NCBI GenBank assembly: GCA_019912315.1
Contig: JAIOJA010000020.1
Span: 1 to 64,000, forward strand
Direction: 5' to 3'
DNA from: Planctomycetota bacterium
Lineage (GTDB): Bacteria > Planctomycetota > UBA8742 > UBA2392
Length of the DNA stretch: 64,000 nucleotides
The notes below the pieces were generated by a model that did not search any database, was not told the origin of the DNA, and saw nothing but the letters and a program-made list of their open reading frames with translations. The position numbers and the translations under genes are program-made. Positions within the stretch are counted from its first letter, which is position 1; the number at the start of each line of letters is the position of its first letter. This document shows positions 34,116 through 42,239 of this stretch, one piece after another.

Positions 34116-35489
34116 ATGAAGGAACAACTTACCGAGCTCGCCAAGCGGGCTGAAGCCGACTACTGCGAAATCCGTGTCGAGGACAGCCGCCAGACCAGTA
34201 TCGCGTTCCGCGGCCAGGATCTCGATAACGTCCAGGAATCCCACATGTTCGGCGGCAACGTCCGGGCCTGCGTGAACGGCTGCTGGGGCTTCGTGACGTT
34301 CAACGATGTAAGCACCGTTGAGCAGCGCGTCGGCGAGGCTGTCCGCAACGCCCGCGCCGCCGCGGCCGCGTCGGTCGAGAAAAGCGTACTCGCGCCAGTG
34401 GACGCCGTCGAAGACATCGTGAAGCTCGACCTCAAGAGCGACCCCCGCAAGGTCAAGCTTGAGGACAAGATCAACCTGTTCGGCGCGTACAACCAGCGCA
34501 TGTTGGACAAAAGCGGCGTTACCAGCACCAGCTTGCGCTATTTCGACAAGTACACGCGGCTGTACTTCGCCAACAGCGAAGGCACCTGGCTCGACCGCGA
34601 AGCCATGGACATGGGTATGGGCGGCAGCGCGATCGCCCGCGCCAATGACACCACCGCGGCCGGCAGTACCAGCGAGGGGGGACGCAACGACTTCGACCGT
34701 TTCCGCGGGCTGGACGCCAAGTTCGACGAGGCCGCGAAAAACGCCATTGAGGCGGCGCAGTCCGAGGTGGTGGAAGGCGGCAGCTATACGGTTGTCTGCG
34801 ACCCGCACCTGGCCGGCGTGTTTATTCACGAAGCCTTCGGACACCTCAGCGAGGGCGACAACGTCGCCGAGGATCCGCGGATGCAGGAAGTGCTGAAACT
34901 CGGGCGCAAGTTCGGCGAAAGCTACCTGAACGTGTGGGACACAGGCCTCGACGTCGGGCTGCGTGGCTACCTGCCCTACGACGACGAGGGCGTACCCACA
35001 CAGAAAACCATGCTGATCAACGAAGGCGAACTGGTCGGGCGACTCCACAGCCGCGAGACGGCCGGGCGCATGGGTGAAAAGCCAACGGGCAACGCCCGCG
35101 CGCTGAACTATCGCTTCCCGCCCATTCCGCGTATGCGCAACACCTGCATTGGCAACGGGCCACATGGCAAGCTGGAAGACCTGATCAAGGACGTAAAGCT
35201 GGGCATCTACGCGATCGATTCCGCCGGGGGCCAGACCAATGGCGAGCTGTTCACGTTCACGGCGGGGCAGGCGTTCATGATTCGCGACGGCAAGCTGGCC
35301 GAGCGCGTCCGCGACGTCACCCTCAGCGGAAACGTCTTCGACACCCTGCGCAACATCACGGGCATCGGCGGTGACTTTTACGTCCAGGATGGCGCCGGGG
35401 GCTGCGGCAAGGGCGGGCAGATGCCGTTGCCGGTGAGCCACGGCAGTCCGCACATCCGCATCAAGGACGTCGTGATCGGCGGGAAGTAG
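34116..35489 (+). CDS. tldD: TldD metalloprotease subunit
   Basis: 457 residues. FIHEAFGHLSEGD near residue 235 is the HExxxH zinc motif of TldD. The N-terminal domain (SDYCEIR-like ADYCEIRVEDSR) and the C-terminal GRMGEKPTGNARALNY block are also family features. TldD/TldE form a tunnel-shaped heterodimer that cleaves unfolded or modified peptides. Its partner gene tldE (pmbA) starts 473 bases downstream. These genes are usually adjacent; here a repeat-flanked four-helix-bundle gene lies between them. GAGAGAGAAGG precedes the ATG. Confidence 0.95.
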   Translation: MKEQLTELAKRAEADYCEIRVEDSRQTSIAFRGQDLDNVQESHMFGGNVRACVNGCWGFVTFNDVSTVEQRVGEAVRNARAAAAASVEKSVLAPVDAVEDIVKLDLKSDPRKVKLEDKINLFGAYNQRMLDKSGVTSTSLRYFDKYTRLYFANSEGTWLDREAMDMGMGGSAIARANDTTAAGSTSEGGRNDFDRFRGLDAKFDEAAKNAIEAAQSEVVEGGSYTVVCDPHLAGVFIHEAFGHLSEGDNVAEDPRMQEVLKLGRKFGESYLNVWDTGLDVGLRGYLPYDDEGVPTQKTMLINEGELVGRLHSRETAGRMGEKPTGNARALNYRFPPIPRMRNTCIGNGPHGKLEDLIKDVKLGIYAIDSAGGQTNGELFTFTAGQAFMIRDGKLAERVRDVTLSGNVFDTLRNITGIGGDFYVQDGAGGCGKGGQMPLPVSHGSPHIRIKDVVIGGK

Positions 35490-35494
35490 CTTTC

Positions 35495-35961
35495 GTGGGC
35501 GGTGGATCGTGGTTCGGGCTTGATATGAGAACGCTGAATGCCGGAGAAGAGTGTTCGTGATCTGGATGCCTGGAACATCGCCATGGATCTGGTTGCCGCC
35601 GTGTACCAGCTGACGAAAGAATGGCCCAGGGAAGAACTGTATGGGCTGACCAGCCAGATTCTACAAGCGGTGGTTTCAGTGCCATCGAATATCGCAGAGG
35701 GCAGGGACGCAACACGACAAAGGACTTCGTGCGCTTTCTCGGTCCAGGTTACGGTAGCCTGATGGAAGTACACACGCAGTTACTGATCGCGGAGCGCCTG
35801 GGCTATCAGGATCGGACACGAACGGGGGAGATAGAACAACTTGCGGAACGAACAGCAAAGGTCATCAACGGGCTGAAACGAGCCCTGAACAGGAAGCTCA
35901 GAGAATCTGGAGAATCGCCCGAGTAAGGCGATCCACGAAACACGAACCACGGACCACGAAC
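35495..35961. repeat. Heptad-repeat inverted element carrying a four-helix-bundle gene
   Basis: Left arm units at 35495, 35502, 35509 and 35516: GTGGGCG, GTGGATC, GTGGTTC, GGGCTTG. Right arm units at 35927, 35934, 35941, 35948 and 35955: GGCGATC, CACGAAA, CACGAAC, CACGGAC, CACGAAC. The arms are reverse-complement in type (GTGGTTC versus CACGAAC). The loop between them holds the frameshifted gene 35538-35926. The element fills the tldD-tldE gap, and the right arm ends one base before the tldE ATG. Confidence 0.8.
35538..35926 (+). pseudogene. Four-helix-bundle protein (23S rRNA intervening-sequence type), frameshifted
   Basis: The first frame gives RDLDAWNIAMDLVAAVYQLTKEWPREELYGLTSQ and VVSVPSNIAEGR, the second (one base back) gives GRNTTKDFVRFLGPGYGSLMEVHTQLLIAERLGYQ. 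Together these are the complete four-helix-bundle family that was first found in 23S rRNA intervening sequences. The canonical IAEGRGRNTTKDF would be restored by one extra base within GGCAGGGACGC near 35700, so this is a single-base deletion or a sequencing error. Full length would be about 130 residues. It sits alone between the arms of a heptad-repeat element in the tldD-tldE gap. The molecular role of this family is not established. Confidence 0.85.
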
Positions 35962-35962
35962 T

Positions 35963-37270
35963 ATGGTTGGCACATTCACAGCGAAACTCGCGACACAGGC
36001 CGAAGCTTTCGAAATGCTGCAAAGCGACGGGCGCTCCCTGCGTGTCGGATTCGAAAACGACCGCCTGAACGAAATCCGGCAGGGGCAAAGCTCGGGCATT
36101 TCGATCCGCGCCGTCAAAGGCGGCAACATCGGCTTCAGCTACAGCAGCAACCCCGAAGAACTCGATGCCGTTGCCGAATCCGCAATCCGCATGGCGCCCT
36201 ACGGCAAGAAATACGACTACGAGTTTGCCTCCGAAAGCAAAAGCGCGCACACCCGTCCCTACGACGAGCGCTGCGGAAATCTCAACCCCGACCAGATGGT
36301 CGCCATCTGCAACCACATCAAGGACACCGTCAAGGCCATCGACAGTGAAGCGCTTGTGGACTGCGGCGTCAGCGGCGGCATCGGGCAGTCCCGCGTCGTA
36401 ACCAGTAACGGCCAGGATTGCGGCGAAATGGAAAGCAGCTTCTCGTTCTCCGTGTCCCTGCGCCTCGCCGAGGAAGGCAACTTCGTCCAGGACTACCGCT
36501 ACGGCATCGCCAACGAAATCATCCCTGAGGAAAAGATCCTCGCCGAGGCCGAAGAAGTCGCCCGCGAGTTCCAGCTTGCCCGCAAAAACGCGCCATTCAA
36601 AAAGGGCAAGTACCCGGTGCTGTTCGCGCCGTCGGCCCTCAGCGACATCCTCATGCCGATCGCCGTCTGCATCAACGGCTCCACCATTGAGAAGAAGGTA
36701 AGCCCGTTTGTCGAATCCCTGGGTCAGCAGCTCTTCGACAAACGCATCACCATCGTGGACGACCCGTTCATTCAGGAAGGCCCCAGCGGCGGGCTGTATG
36801 ACGGCGAAGGCGTCCCGACGCAAAAGCGCGGCATCATTGAGAAGGGCGTGCTGAAGGGCTTCGTTCATACACTCAGCACCGCCAAACGCTGCGGGCATGA
36901 GCCCACGGGCAACGCCCAGCGCGGCGTCAGCAGCCTGCCCAACCCCGGGCTGCACAACATCGTGATGGCCCACGGCGACGATGACCTTGAGGAGATGCTG
37001 AAGAAGACCGAAGGCGGGCTGTACATCAGCCAGATGCTAGGGACCTTTACCAGCAACTTTCTGGCGGGCCAGGTCAGCGGCAACATATCGCTTGGCTTTC
37101 TGGTGGACGGCGGGCAGCGCGTCGGGCGTGTAAAGAACTGCGCCCTGAACGTCAACGCCTTCGATCTACTGAAGTCGGGCGTCATCGGCATCAGCAAGAA
37201 GCGTGAGTGGGTCGGTGATCGCTACCTCCCATATGTTCTGGTTGACGGCGTACAGATCAGCGCCCGGTAA
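35963..37270 (+). CDS. pmbA: TldE/PmbA family protein
   Basis: 435 residues of the PmbA/TldE type: SGISIRAVKGGNIGFSYSS, the EEKILAEAEEVAREFQLARKNAPFKKGKYPVLFAPSAL block and a conserved glycine-rich C terminus (GTFTSNFLAGQVSGNISLGFLVDGGQ). It lacks the HExxxH motif of TldD and is the non-catalytic partner of the TldD/TldE protease. The heptad unit CACGAAC ends one base before the ATG, so no Shine-Dalgarno sequence exists. The lipoprotein gene downstream starts 4 bases after its stop. Confidence 0.9.
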   Translation: MVGTFTAKLATQAEAFEMLQSDGRSLRVGFENDRLNEIRQGQSSGISIRAVKGGNIGFSYSSNPEELDAVAESAIRMAPYGKKYDYEFASESKSAHTRPYDERCGNLNPDQMVAICNHIKDTVKAIDSEALVDCGVSGGIGQSRVVTSNGQDCGEMESSFSFSVSLRLAEEGNFVQDYRYGIANEIIPEEKILAEAEEVAREFQLARKNAPFKKGKYPVLFAPSALSDILMPIAVCINGSTIEKKVSPFVESLGQQLFDKRITIVDDPFIQEGPSGGLYDGEGVPTQKRGIIEKGVLKGFVHTLSTAKRCGHEPTGNAQRGVSSLPNPGLHNIVMAHGDDDLEEMLKKTEGGLYISQMLGTFTSNFLAGQVSGNISLGFLVDGGQRVGRVKNCALNVNAFDLLKSGVIGISKKREWVGDRYLPYVLVDGVQISAR

Positions 37271-37273
37271 GCC

Positions 37274-38155
37274 ATGGCCAACAATCACGGAACCAGTCTC
37301 CGGCGACCAATCCTCCTGGCAATTGGATATGGGTTGCTGGTTATCTGCAGCGCCGCGTGCGGCAACCCACGCACAAACCCGCCGCCCGAGAACGCTCTCG
37401 ACAGCAATGAAACCACGGGGCCGGTTGAGCGCCCGGCGGTCAGCCTTCGGCCGGGGCACAGCGTGGGGGACAAGTTTCGCACCACGCGCGCGCTGCGTGT
37501 CGAAGAGCTGACCGAGACTGAGCGCTACTTCACGGAATCCGAAGAGGTCACGCTGACGGAGGTCCTGCGCGTTGACGATACCGGGCGTCTGCTTGGTGTG
37601 CGCCGCGCCTGGGAACTCAGTGTCACGCGTCTGGTGAAGGGCTACGGGCGCGGCGAAGAGGCGCGGGGCGAACTTGACGGCTGCACGCTCGAGCTGACCC
37701 GGCGCAACAACGGAGTTGAAGCGAAAGTGCTTGCCGGCAATCCCGGCATTCGCGGCGCGAACTTTCTGATCGAGGGCTTCGATACCGGGCTGCTGCCGCT
37801 TGACCCCGTGCGCGAAGGCGAGTTCTGGGTGCTTGAGGGCGGGCGTCTGGGCGGACTGAATTCGTTCATCGAGGCCATGCAGTTCGAAATCGAGAAGAAC
37901 AAGCTGACCTGCCAGGCCGTCGAGATTTCCCCCAGTGCGGCGCGCATCAGCATGGAATGGCACATTACGGGTAAGTGGCAGGGGGCTGTGGCGGTGCTGG
38001 CATTTGATGGCGAGTTCAGGTTTGACCGCAAGTCACGCATGGTTACTGGATTAAAACTCAGCGGCGGGCGCCAGGGGCAACGCGGCGCGAAACAGCAGAT
38101 CGAAATTGAAGTAACTCGACGCTCGGTACAGGGCTGGCTCGATCTTGACCGATGA
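37274..38155 (+). CDS. Lipoprotein of unknown function
   Basis: 293 residues. Signal peptide with lipobox SAAC (cysteine near residue 29). A low-complexity Asn/Pro linker is followed by a compact domain of about 240 residues, apparently beta-rich, with evenly alternating charges (VGDKFRTTRALRVEELTETERYFTESEEVTLTEVLRV). No family recognised. It starts 4 bases after pmbA, so it belongs to the same transcript, but a functional link to the TldD/TldE protease is not evident. It converges with the outer-membrane barrel gene across a CCCGCCG/CGGCGGG hairpin. Confidence 0.65.
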   Translation: MANNHGTSLRRPILLAIGYGLLVICSAACGNPRTNPPPENALDSNETTGPVERPAVSLRPGHSVGDKFRTTRALRVEELTETERYFTESEEVTLTEVLRVDDTGRLLGVRRAWELSVTRLVKGYGRGEEARGELDGCTLELTRRNNGVEAKVLAGNPGIRGANFLIEGFDTGLLPLDPVREGEFWVLEGGRLGGLNSFIEAMQFEIEKNKLTCQAVEISPSAARISMEWHITGKWQGAVAVLAFDGEFRFDRKSRMVTGLKLSGGRQGQRGAKQQIEIEVTRRSVQGWLDLDR

Positions 38156-38183
38156 TCTCGCATAGCGGGCCGTTATCGCGAAT

Positions 38184-38209
38184 CCCGCCGTCCGCTCCCG
38201 TTCGGCGGG
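38184..38209. terminator. Hairpin between convergent genes
   Basis: CCCGCCG (38184-38190) and CGGCGGG (38203-38209) with a 12-base loop, midway between two convergent stop codons. There is no T-run on either side. Confidence 0.45.
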
Positions 38210-38249
38210 CTCACGGTAACAGCATGTGCGGACCAATCCCGACAGTGCT

Positions 38250-39890
38250 CTAAAAGTCGATGTCGATCCCCAACTCGATCGCGATGGCGAAACGGTGCGG
38301 AATCACGCGGTTGTCGCCGTCCGTGCCGAACTTCTGGTTATCCAGCCCGACCTGCAAGCCCGTTTCCAGATGGAAGAACCACAGCTTCAGCCCGGCGCCG
38401 GCCGTCAGGGTGAAGGCCTGGCCCGCGTCGGCGATGTTCTTGAATCCGCCGATGCGCAGCCCGAAGCCGAACCCGCCAAAGCTGGGCTCCCAGCCTATGC
38501 CGCCGCGAATGAACTGGGTGTGGTAGCGCGGCAGAACGTCACTGCTGATGCGGTTCAACTCGCCTTCCACCGCGAACGTCAGGGGCAAGCCGATACTGTC
38601 AAACAGGGTGTAGCTGGCGCCCATGGCGAACTGCGGGTCAAAGCGGATCAGCTTGGGCTCGTTGCCGTAGGCCGGATCCCAGCGGAATTCCGGGCCGTTG
38701 AGATTGCGCCCGACAAGCGTGATGGCCAGTGTGTCGATGATCGGCAATTGCGGCGTGAAAGTGATACCGAGATCAACACCGACGTTGAAGCGTGATGCGT
38801 CGCCCTTGAGCGTGTATGCGTCGCTGACCTGCTCGCCGAGGTTGGCAAGTGTGTCCTCCACGCCGTTGCTGTCCATGTCCTCAACGAACAGCGTGTGACT
38901 GAATGTGTAGGCTTGAATAAACCGAACGGTCGCGCCGATGCTCAGCCAGTCGCCGACAACCGGGATAGGCAGGGGCATGCCGTAACTGACGCCGACTTCA
39001 TAGAAGCTCATGCCACGAATTACGAAACCGGACTGGTTTCCCTCAAGCGGGTCCGCGCCGCTTTCGAGGCTCTGGCCCGTGCCGTTGCGCGTGTTCACCA
39101 GGAAGTCAAACAGGATGCTGGCGCCGACGCCGCCGAAATTGATGCCCGCGTCTTCGGCCGTTTTGGCCAGGATGTTTGCCTCGCTGACCGGATAGCCGGC
39201 GGCCTGCAGGTCGGCGCTGAACTGCTGCCCGCCGGAGCTGCTGGGCGCGGCGGTGGGTTGCCCCGACAGCGTCGCGGCGGCGGTGATGAAGGTGTCCCAG
39301 GTGGCGCCGGATTCGTCGGTGAAGCGGTAGTTGCGCAGGCTGTCCAGGTCAACCAGCACGGCGGCGCCGCCAATGCCGAAGCCGCCGAACGTAACGCCAA
39401 GCCCGTCACCGTCGAAGAACAGGTTGCCGACGCGGGCCGACACGCCCGCGTAGCTGTTGGCGTAAATGCCGTCGCCGCTCAGGCTGTCCAGCAGATCCAG
39501 CTTGTTGAAGATGCCGAACACGTCGCGGTAATCGGACAGGCTCGCCGTGGTGGGTGTGTCGAACGCGCCATCCTGGAAGCGGTCCTGCACTTCGTTGGCG
39601 GCATCCACAATCTCGAACATGGTGTTGAAGTCGTCGCCATGAAACGCGGCGGACAGGCCCGCCGAGATGCTGAACTCGAAACTGAGGGGCAGAATTTCGA
39701 CATCCCCGCGCTCCCACGGCCGCGAAGCCGCGTTGGCGGGGTTGTAGCGAATGCCGGAGGCGCCGCGCCCGAGAATTGCCCCGGCACCGCCCATGCCGAC
39801 CACGCGAGAGTTGAAGTCAACCCACTCCTCGGCGTGAAGGCTGGACGCGATGGCAACAACCGCGACGATCAAGAGTGCAAGGCGAGTCAT
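38250..39890 (-). CDS. Outer-membrane beta-barrel protein (TraF/FadL/PorV-like)
   Basis: 546 residues. Signal peptide ending near SLHAEE. The start of the mature protein, NSRVVGMGGAGAILGRGASGIRYNPANAA, is the pattern of the FadL/PorV/TraF_2 barrel families, where the N terminus plugs the pore. The remaining sequence alternates Gly- and aromatic-rich strands (GFGFGLRIGGFKNIAD, LTAGAGLKLWFFHLETGLQVGLD) and ends in a hydrophobic strand (IAIELGIDIDF), as in barrels. It may transport hydrophobic molecules across the outer membrane. The name TraF in databases refers to a domain, not to conjugation. Confidence 0.75.
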   Translation of the reverse strand: MTRLALLIVAVVAIASSLHAEEWVDFNSRVVGMGGAGAILGRGASGIRYNPANAASRPWERGDVEILPLSFEFSISAGLSAAFHGDDFNTMFEIVDAANEVQDRFQDGAFDTPTTASLSDYRDVFGIFNKLDLLDSLSGDGIYANSYAGVSARVGNLFFDGDGLGVTFGGFGIGGAAVLVDLDSLRNYRFTDESGATWDTFITAAATLSGQPTAAPSSSGGQQFSADLQAAGYPVSEANILAKTAEDAGINFGGVGASILFDFLVNTRNGTGQSLESGADPLEGNQSGFVIRGMSFYEVGVSYGMPLPIPVVGDWLSIGATVRFIQAYTFSHTLFVEDMDSNGVEDTLANLGEQVSDAYTLKGDASRFNVGVDLGITFTPQLPIIDTLAITLVGRNLNGPEFRWDPAYGNEPKLIRFDPQFAMGASYTLFDSIGLPLTFAVEGELNRISSDVLPRYHTQFIRGGIGWEPSFGGFGFGLRIGGFKNIADAGQAFTLTAGAGLKLWFFHLETGLQVGLDNQKFGTDGDNRVIPHRFAIAIELGIDIDF

Positions 39891-39931
39891 AAATCCTCCG
39901 GGCGGCGCCAGATGTTTGAATCGAAGATCAG

Positions 39932-40342
39932 CTATAGCTCTTCGCCGTACAGGGGGTTCAGGACGCGGTCCTCATCGACGAACAGGTCGATGCTGCCGCC
40001 TACCAGCAGCGAGATGGCGTCGCTGGGGCGCGCGTCAACGCGCACTTCACCGTCAGCCGTCTCAATCACGAGGTTCGCGAAGTAGGTGTGATCTTTCAGG
40101 TCCGTGATTTCCACGGATTTCACCGTTCCGCCCATGCCCGCGATGACGTTGTCCAGCAGGTCGTGCGTAAGGGGACGCGGGTGGTAGCGCTTCATGGCGC
40201 GGCGGTAAATTGCGACGGCCTCGGGCTCACCAATTTCGATGGTGAAATGCCGGTCGCCGCCGACTTCACGCAGAATAATGCGCTGCGTCGGGTGCGTGTC
40301 CGAAAGGATGATTCGCGCAAGGGAAAACGGCAACATCGCCAT
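39932..40342 (-). CDS. Bifunctional nuclease family protein (DUF151)
   Basis: 136 residues. The pattern RIILREVGGDRHFTIEIGEPEAVAIYRRAMKRYHPRPLTHDLL then VKSVEITDLKDHTYFANLVIE and VDARPSDAISLLV is that of the DUF151/BFN family, some plant members of which degrade DNA and RNA. It lies 41 bases upstream of the barrel gene on the same strand and may be co-transcribed with it. ATG at 40342 or an internal ATG at 40336 are both possible. The next gene upstream is a 3'-phosphoesterase-like gene, and a nucleic-acid role for both is only a guess. Confidence 0.85.
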   Translation of the reverse strand: MAMLPFSLARIILSDTHPTQRIILREVGGDRHFTIEIGEPEAVAIYRRAMKRYHPRPLTHDLLDNVIAGMGGTVKSVEITDLKDHTYFANLVIETADGEVRVDARPSDAISLLVGGSIDLFVDEDRVLNPLYGEEL

Positions 40343-40420
40343 CAGGTAGAACCCAGTAAGTGAGCGACCAATTCAGTGTATCGGTGTTCCGCGCCGGCAC
40401 AACGGTTCATAGCAGGTCCG

Positions 40421-40744
40421 CTATTCCGGGCGCGTGACGGTCGCACCGGAAATGGACAGTTCGACGGCATGGCCGTTCGTGGGAACCAGCACGATGTCTC
40501 CGGTCCACACGCCGCTCATCACACGCTTCACCATGCCGCGCCCGCCGCTGATTTGGCCTTCGTAGTCGAGATACATGCGCCGATGATCATCGAGCTGAGT
40601 GCAGTCACAGGACTCCCCCACCTCCAGCGGCCAGCGCGCGAGCTGATACGTGCGCAATTTCTCCTGCCCGGCAACCTCCAGCATCAGGTCGAAGTGGGTC
40701 TCACCATTGACGGTGTGGGCGAGGATGACGAATCGATGGATCAT
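40421..40744 (-). CDS. DNA ligase D 3'-phosphoesterase-like protein
   Basis: 107 residues. RFVILAHTVNGETHFDLMLEV, LRTYQLARWPLE, DDHRRMYLDYEGQISGGRGMVKRV match the PE domain that heals 3' ends in LigD proteins (the His residues and the YLDYEG..SGGRG block). It is a free-standing domain, common in planctomycetes, where it is often annotated as a DNA polymerase ligase N-terminal domain. ATG at 40744 opens the domain; an extension to 40771 lies partly in a repeat element. The left octad arm of the GxxExxY element begins 9 bases upstream of its start. Confidence 0.75.
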   Translation of the reverse strand: MIHRFVILAHTVNGETHFDLMLEVAGQEKLRTYQLARWPLEVGESCDCTQLDDHRRMYLDYEGQISGGRGMVKRVMSGVWTGDIVLVPTNGHAVELSISGATVTRPE

Positions 40745-40752
40745 TGGGCTCA

Positions 40753-41234
40753 CACGAAGGCACAAAGCCACTAAGTGAAACTACGCGGGATTCCCGTAGT
40801 AGTCGTTTGCCACTCTCTCTATGCCATCCTTCATCAGGGCCTGCCCGAAGTTCAGCACGAACGCCAGTGGGAGTTCCTTCAAACGAGCATAAGTCAGTGC
40901 CTGCTTTGCGTGTACTTTGGCGACTGCTTCCGTGGACTTGACTTCCAGAATCACGATGCCGTCAACAATGACGTCTGCGCGAAATCCGACTCCCAAGTCC
41001 TCATCTTCCCAGAAGACGTTGACTGGGACCTCCATCTCAACCCGGAAACCTCGTTTCACAAGTTCCCTGACCAGAACCTTGACGTACACGGACTCCAGCA
41101 GCCCCGGTCCAATCTTCTTGTGGATCTTGATGCACGTGTCCACGACCTCTTTCGCGATGCGTTCAACGTGCTCGACGTTCCAGTTGGATTGCATGGCTGT
41201 TCCTTCGTGGCTTCGTGGCTTCGTGTGCCACTTG
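40753..41234. repeat. Octad-repeat inverted element carrying a GxxExxY gene
   Basis: Left arm units of 8 bases at 40753, 40761 and 40769: CACGAAGG, CACAAAGC, CACTAAGT. Right arm units at 41203, 41211, 41219 and 41227: CTTCGTGG, CTTCGTGG, CTTCGTGT, GCCACTTG. The arms are reverse-complement in type (CACGAAGC versus CTTCGTGG). The GxxExxY gene occupies the loop. The 8-base phase and the unrelated cargo distinguish it from the tldD-tldE element, but the architecture is the same. Confidence 0.8.
40781..41194 (-). CDS. GxxExxY family protein
   Basis: 137 residues. GPGLLESVYVKVLVRELVKRG near residue 25 contains the family-naming G-x2-E-x2-Y motif, and ADVIVDGIVILEVKSTEAVAKVHAKQALTYARL contains D and ExK residues like those of the PD-(D/E)XK nuclease fold. 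Function of the family is unknown, though its fold and D-ExK pattern suggest DNA or RNA cleavage. ATG at 41194 chosen because it opens the conserved sequence; the longer frame runs through the right repeat arm. The gene is wholly enclosed by facing octad arrays (40753-41234). Confidence 0.85.
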   Translation of the reverse strand: MQSNWNVEHVERIAKEVVDTCIKIHKKIGPGLLESVYVKVLVRELVKRGFRVEMEVPVNVFWEDEDLGVGFRADVIVDGIVILEVKSTEAVAKVHAKQALTYARLKELPLAFVLNFGQALMKDGIERVANDYYGNPA

Positions 41235-41266
41235 ACGGTTTCGGGTGAATTGATCAGTTTCTCTAG

Positions 41267-42157
41267 ATGCGCAGGATTGTCCTCGATCTGGAGTTCCACG
41301 GGAAGGGCTTCTACGGCTGGCAACGGCAGGGGCCTGACCGGTCGGTTCAGGGCACGGTTGAAGCGGCCGTTGCTGACCTGGTTCGGCACGTGGTAAGCGT
41401 GCAGTCGTCAGGGCGCACGGACCGGGGCGTGCATGCGCTGGCCATGCCCGCGCATGTTGACGTGGACACACGCCTGTCACCCGCCGAGTTGATGCCCGCC
41501 CTGAATCACCGACTGCCGCATGACGTGGCAGTGCGGCGCGTGCGCGACGTGGACCCGTGCTTTCATGCGCGCTTTGATGCCCGCATGAAACTCTACCGCT
41601 ACACCCTGCTTCGCCACCGCGCACGCAGCCCCATGCTGGGCGACCGTGCGCACCTTGTGCCACGCAAGCTGAACCTGGAGGCAATGCAAGCGGCTGCGGC
41701 AATCCTCACCGGCGAACACGACTTTGCCAGCTTCCAGACCAATCCGGATCGAGACCCAATACCCGAAGAAGATCTGCCCGAAACCACCGCCGACACCGTG
41801 GGACCGGCCGCGATCGCTTCGGGCGCCACCGAGCCCCCGCCCTGGCGCAAGCCGCGCCCCAAGGGGACGGTTCGCCGGGTGAACGCCATCACACTTGATG
41901 GAGACGGCGACCTGCTGCACATCAACGTCGAGGGCGACGGCTTCCTGCGCGGCATGGTGCGGGCGCTGGCGGGAACCCTGGTGGACGTCGGGCTCGGCAA
42001 GCAGTCTGTGGACTGGGCCGCCGGGCTGATCGATGCCAGGGACCGGCGCGAGGCCGGGGCCAACCTTCCGCCTCATGCACTGACCCTGGTTTGCGTGGAG
42101 TATCCGCCTGAACCTTTTGATGGCTGCGAATCTACGGATGGGCTGAGCTTGCTGTAA
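41267..42157 (+). CDS. truA: tRNA pseudouridine synthase A
   Basis: 296 residues. The catalytic Asp lies in GRTDRGVHALA near residue 50; VSVQSSGRTD, HARFDARMKLYRYTLLRH and GDGFLRGMVRALAGTLVDVG are conserved TruA blocks. It makes pseudouridine at positions 38-40 of the anticodon stem. An acidic and proline-rich insert (about residues 160-200, DPIPEEDLPETTADTVG ... PPPWRKPRPKG) replaces the usual short loop and makes the protein longer than E. coli TruA. The ATG follows CTCTAG with no clear Shine-Dalgarno. Confidence 0.9.
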   Translation: MRRIVLDLEFHGKGFYGWQRQGPDRSVQGTVEAAVADLVRHVVSVQSSGRTDRGVHALAMPAHVDVDTRLSPAELMPALNHRLPHDVAVRRVRDVDPCFHARFDARMKLYRYTLLRHRARSPMLGDRAHLVPRKLNLEAMQAAAAILTGEHDFASFQTNPDRDPIPEEDLPETTADTVGPAAIASGATEPPPWRKPRPKGTVRRVNAITLDGDGDLLHINVEGDGFLRGMVRALAGTLVDVGLGKQSVDWAAGLIDARDRREAGANLPPHALTLVCVEYPPEPFDGCESTDGLSLL

Positions 42158-42239
42158 CAGGCTGCCTTGACCGCTCTTGCGCAGGCGGATACGCTCGCCG
42201 GGCCGTAAACGTAAACATTGGCGCATCCTGAGGTTGGGC

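Noticed and set aside
42177-42239. Upstream start for the metallophosphoesterase
   Set aside because: The added residues are Arg-rich, have no ribosome binding site and precede the fold.
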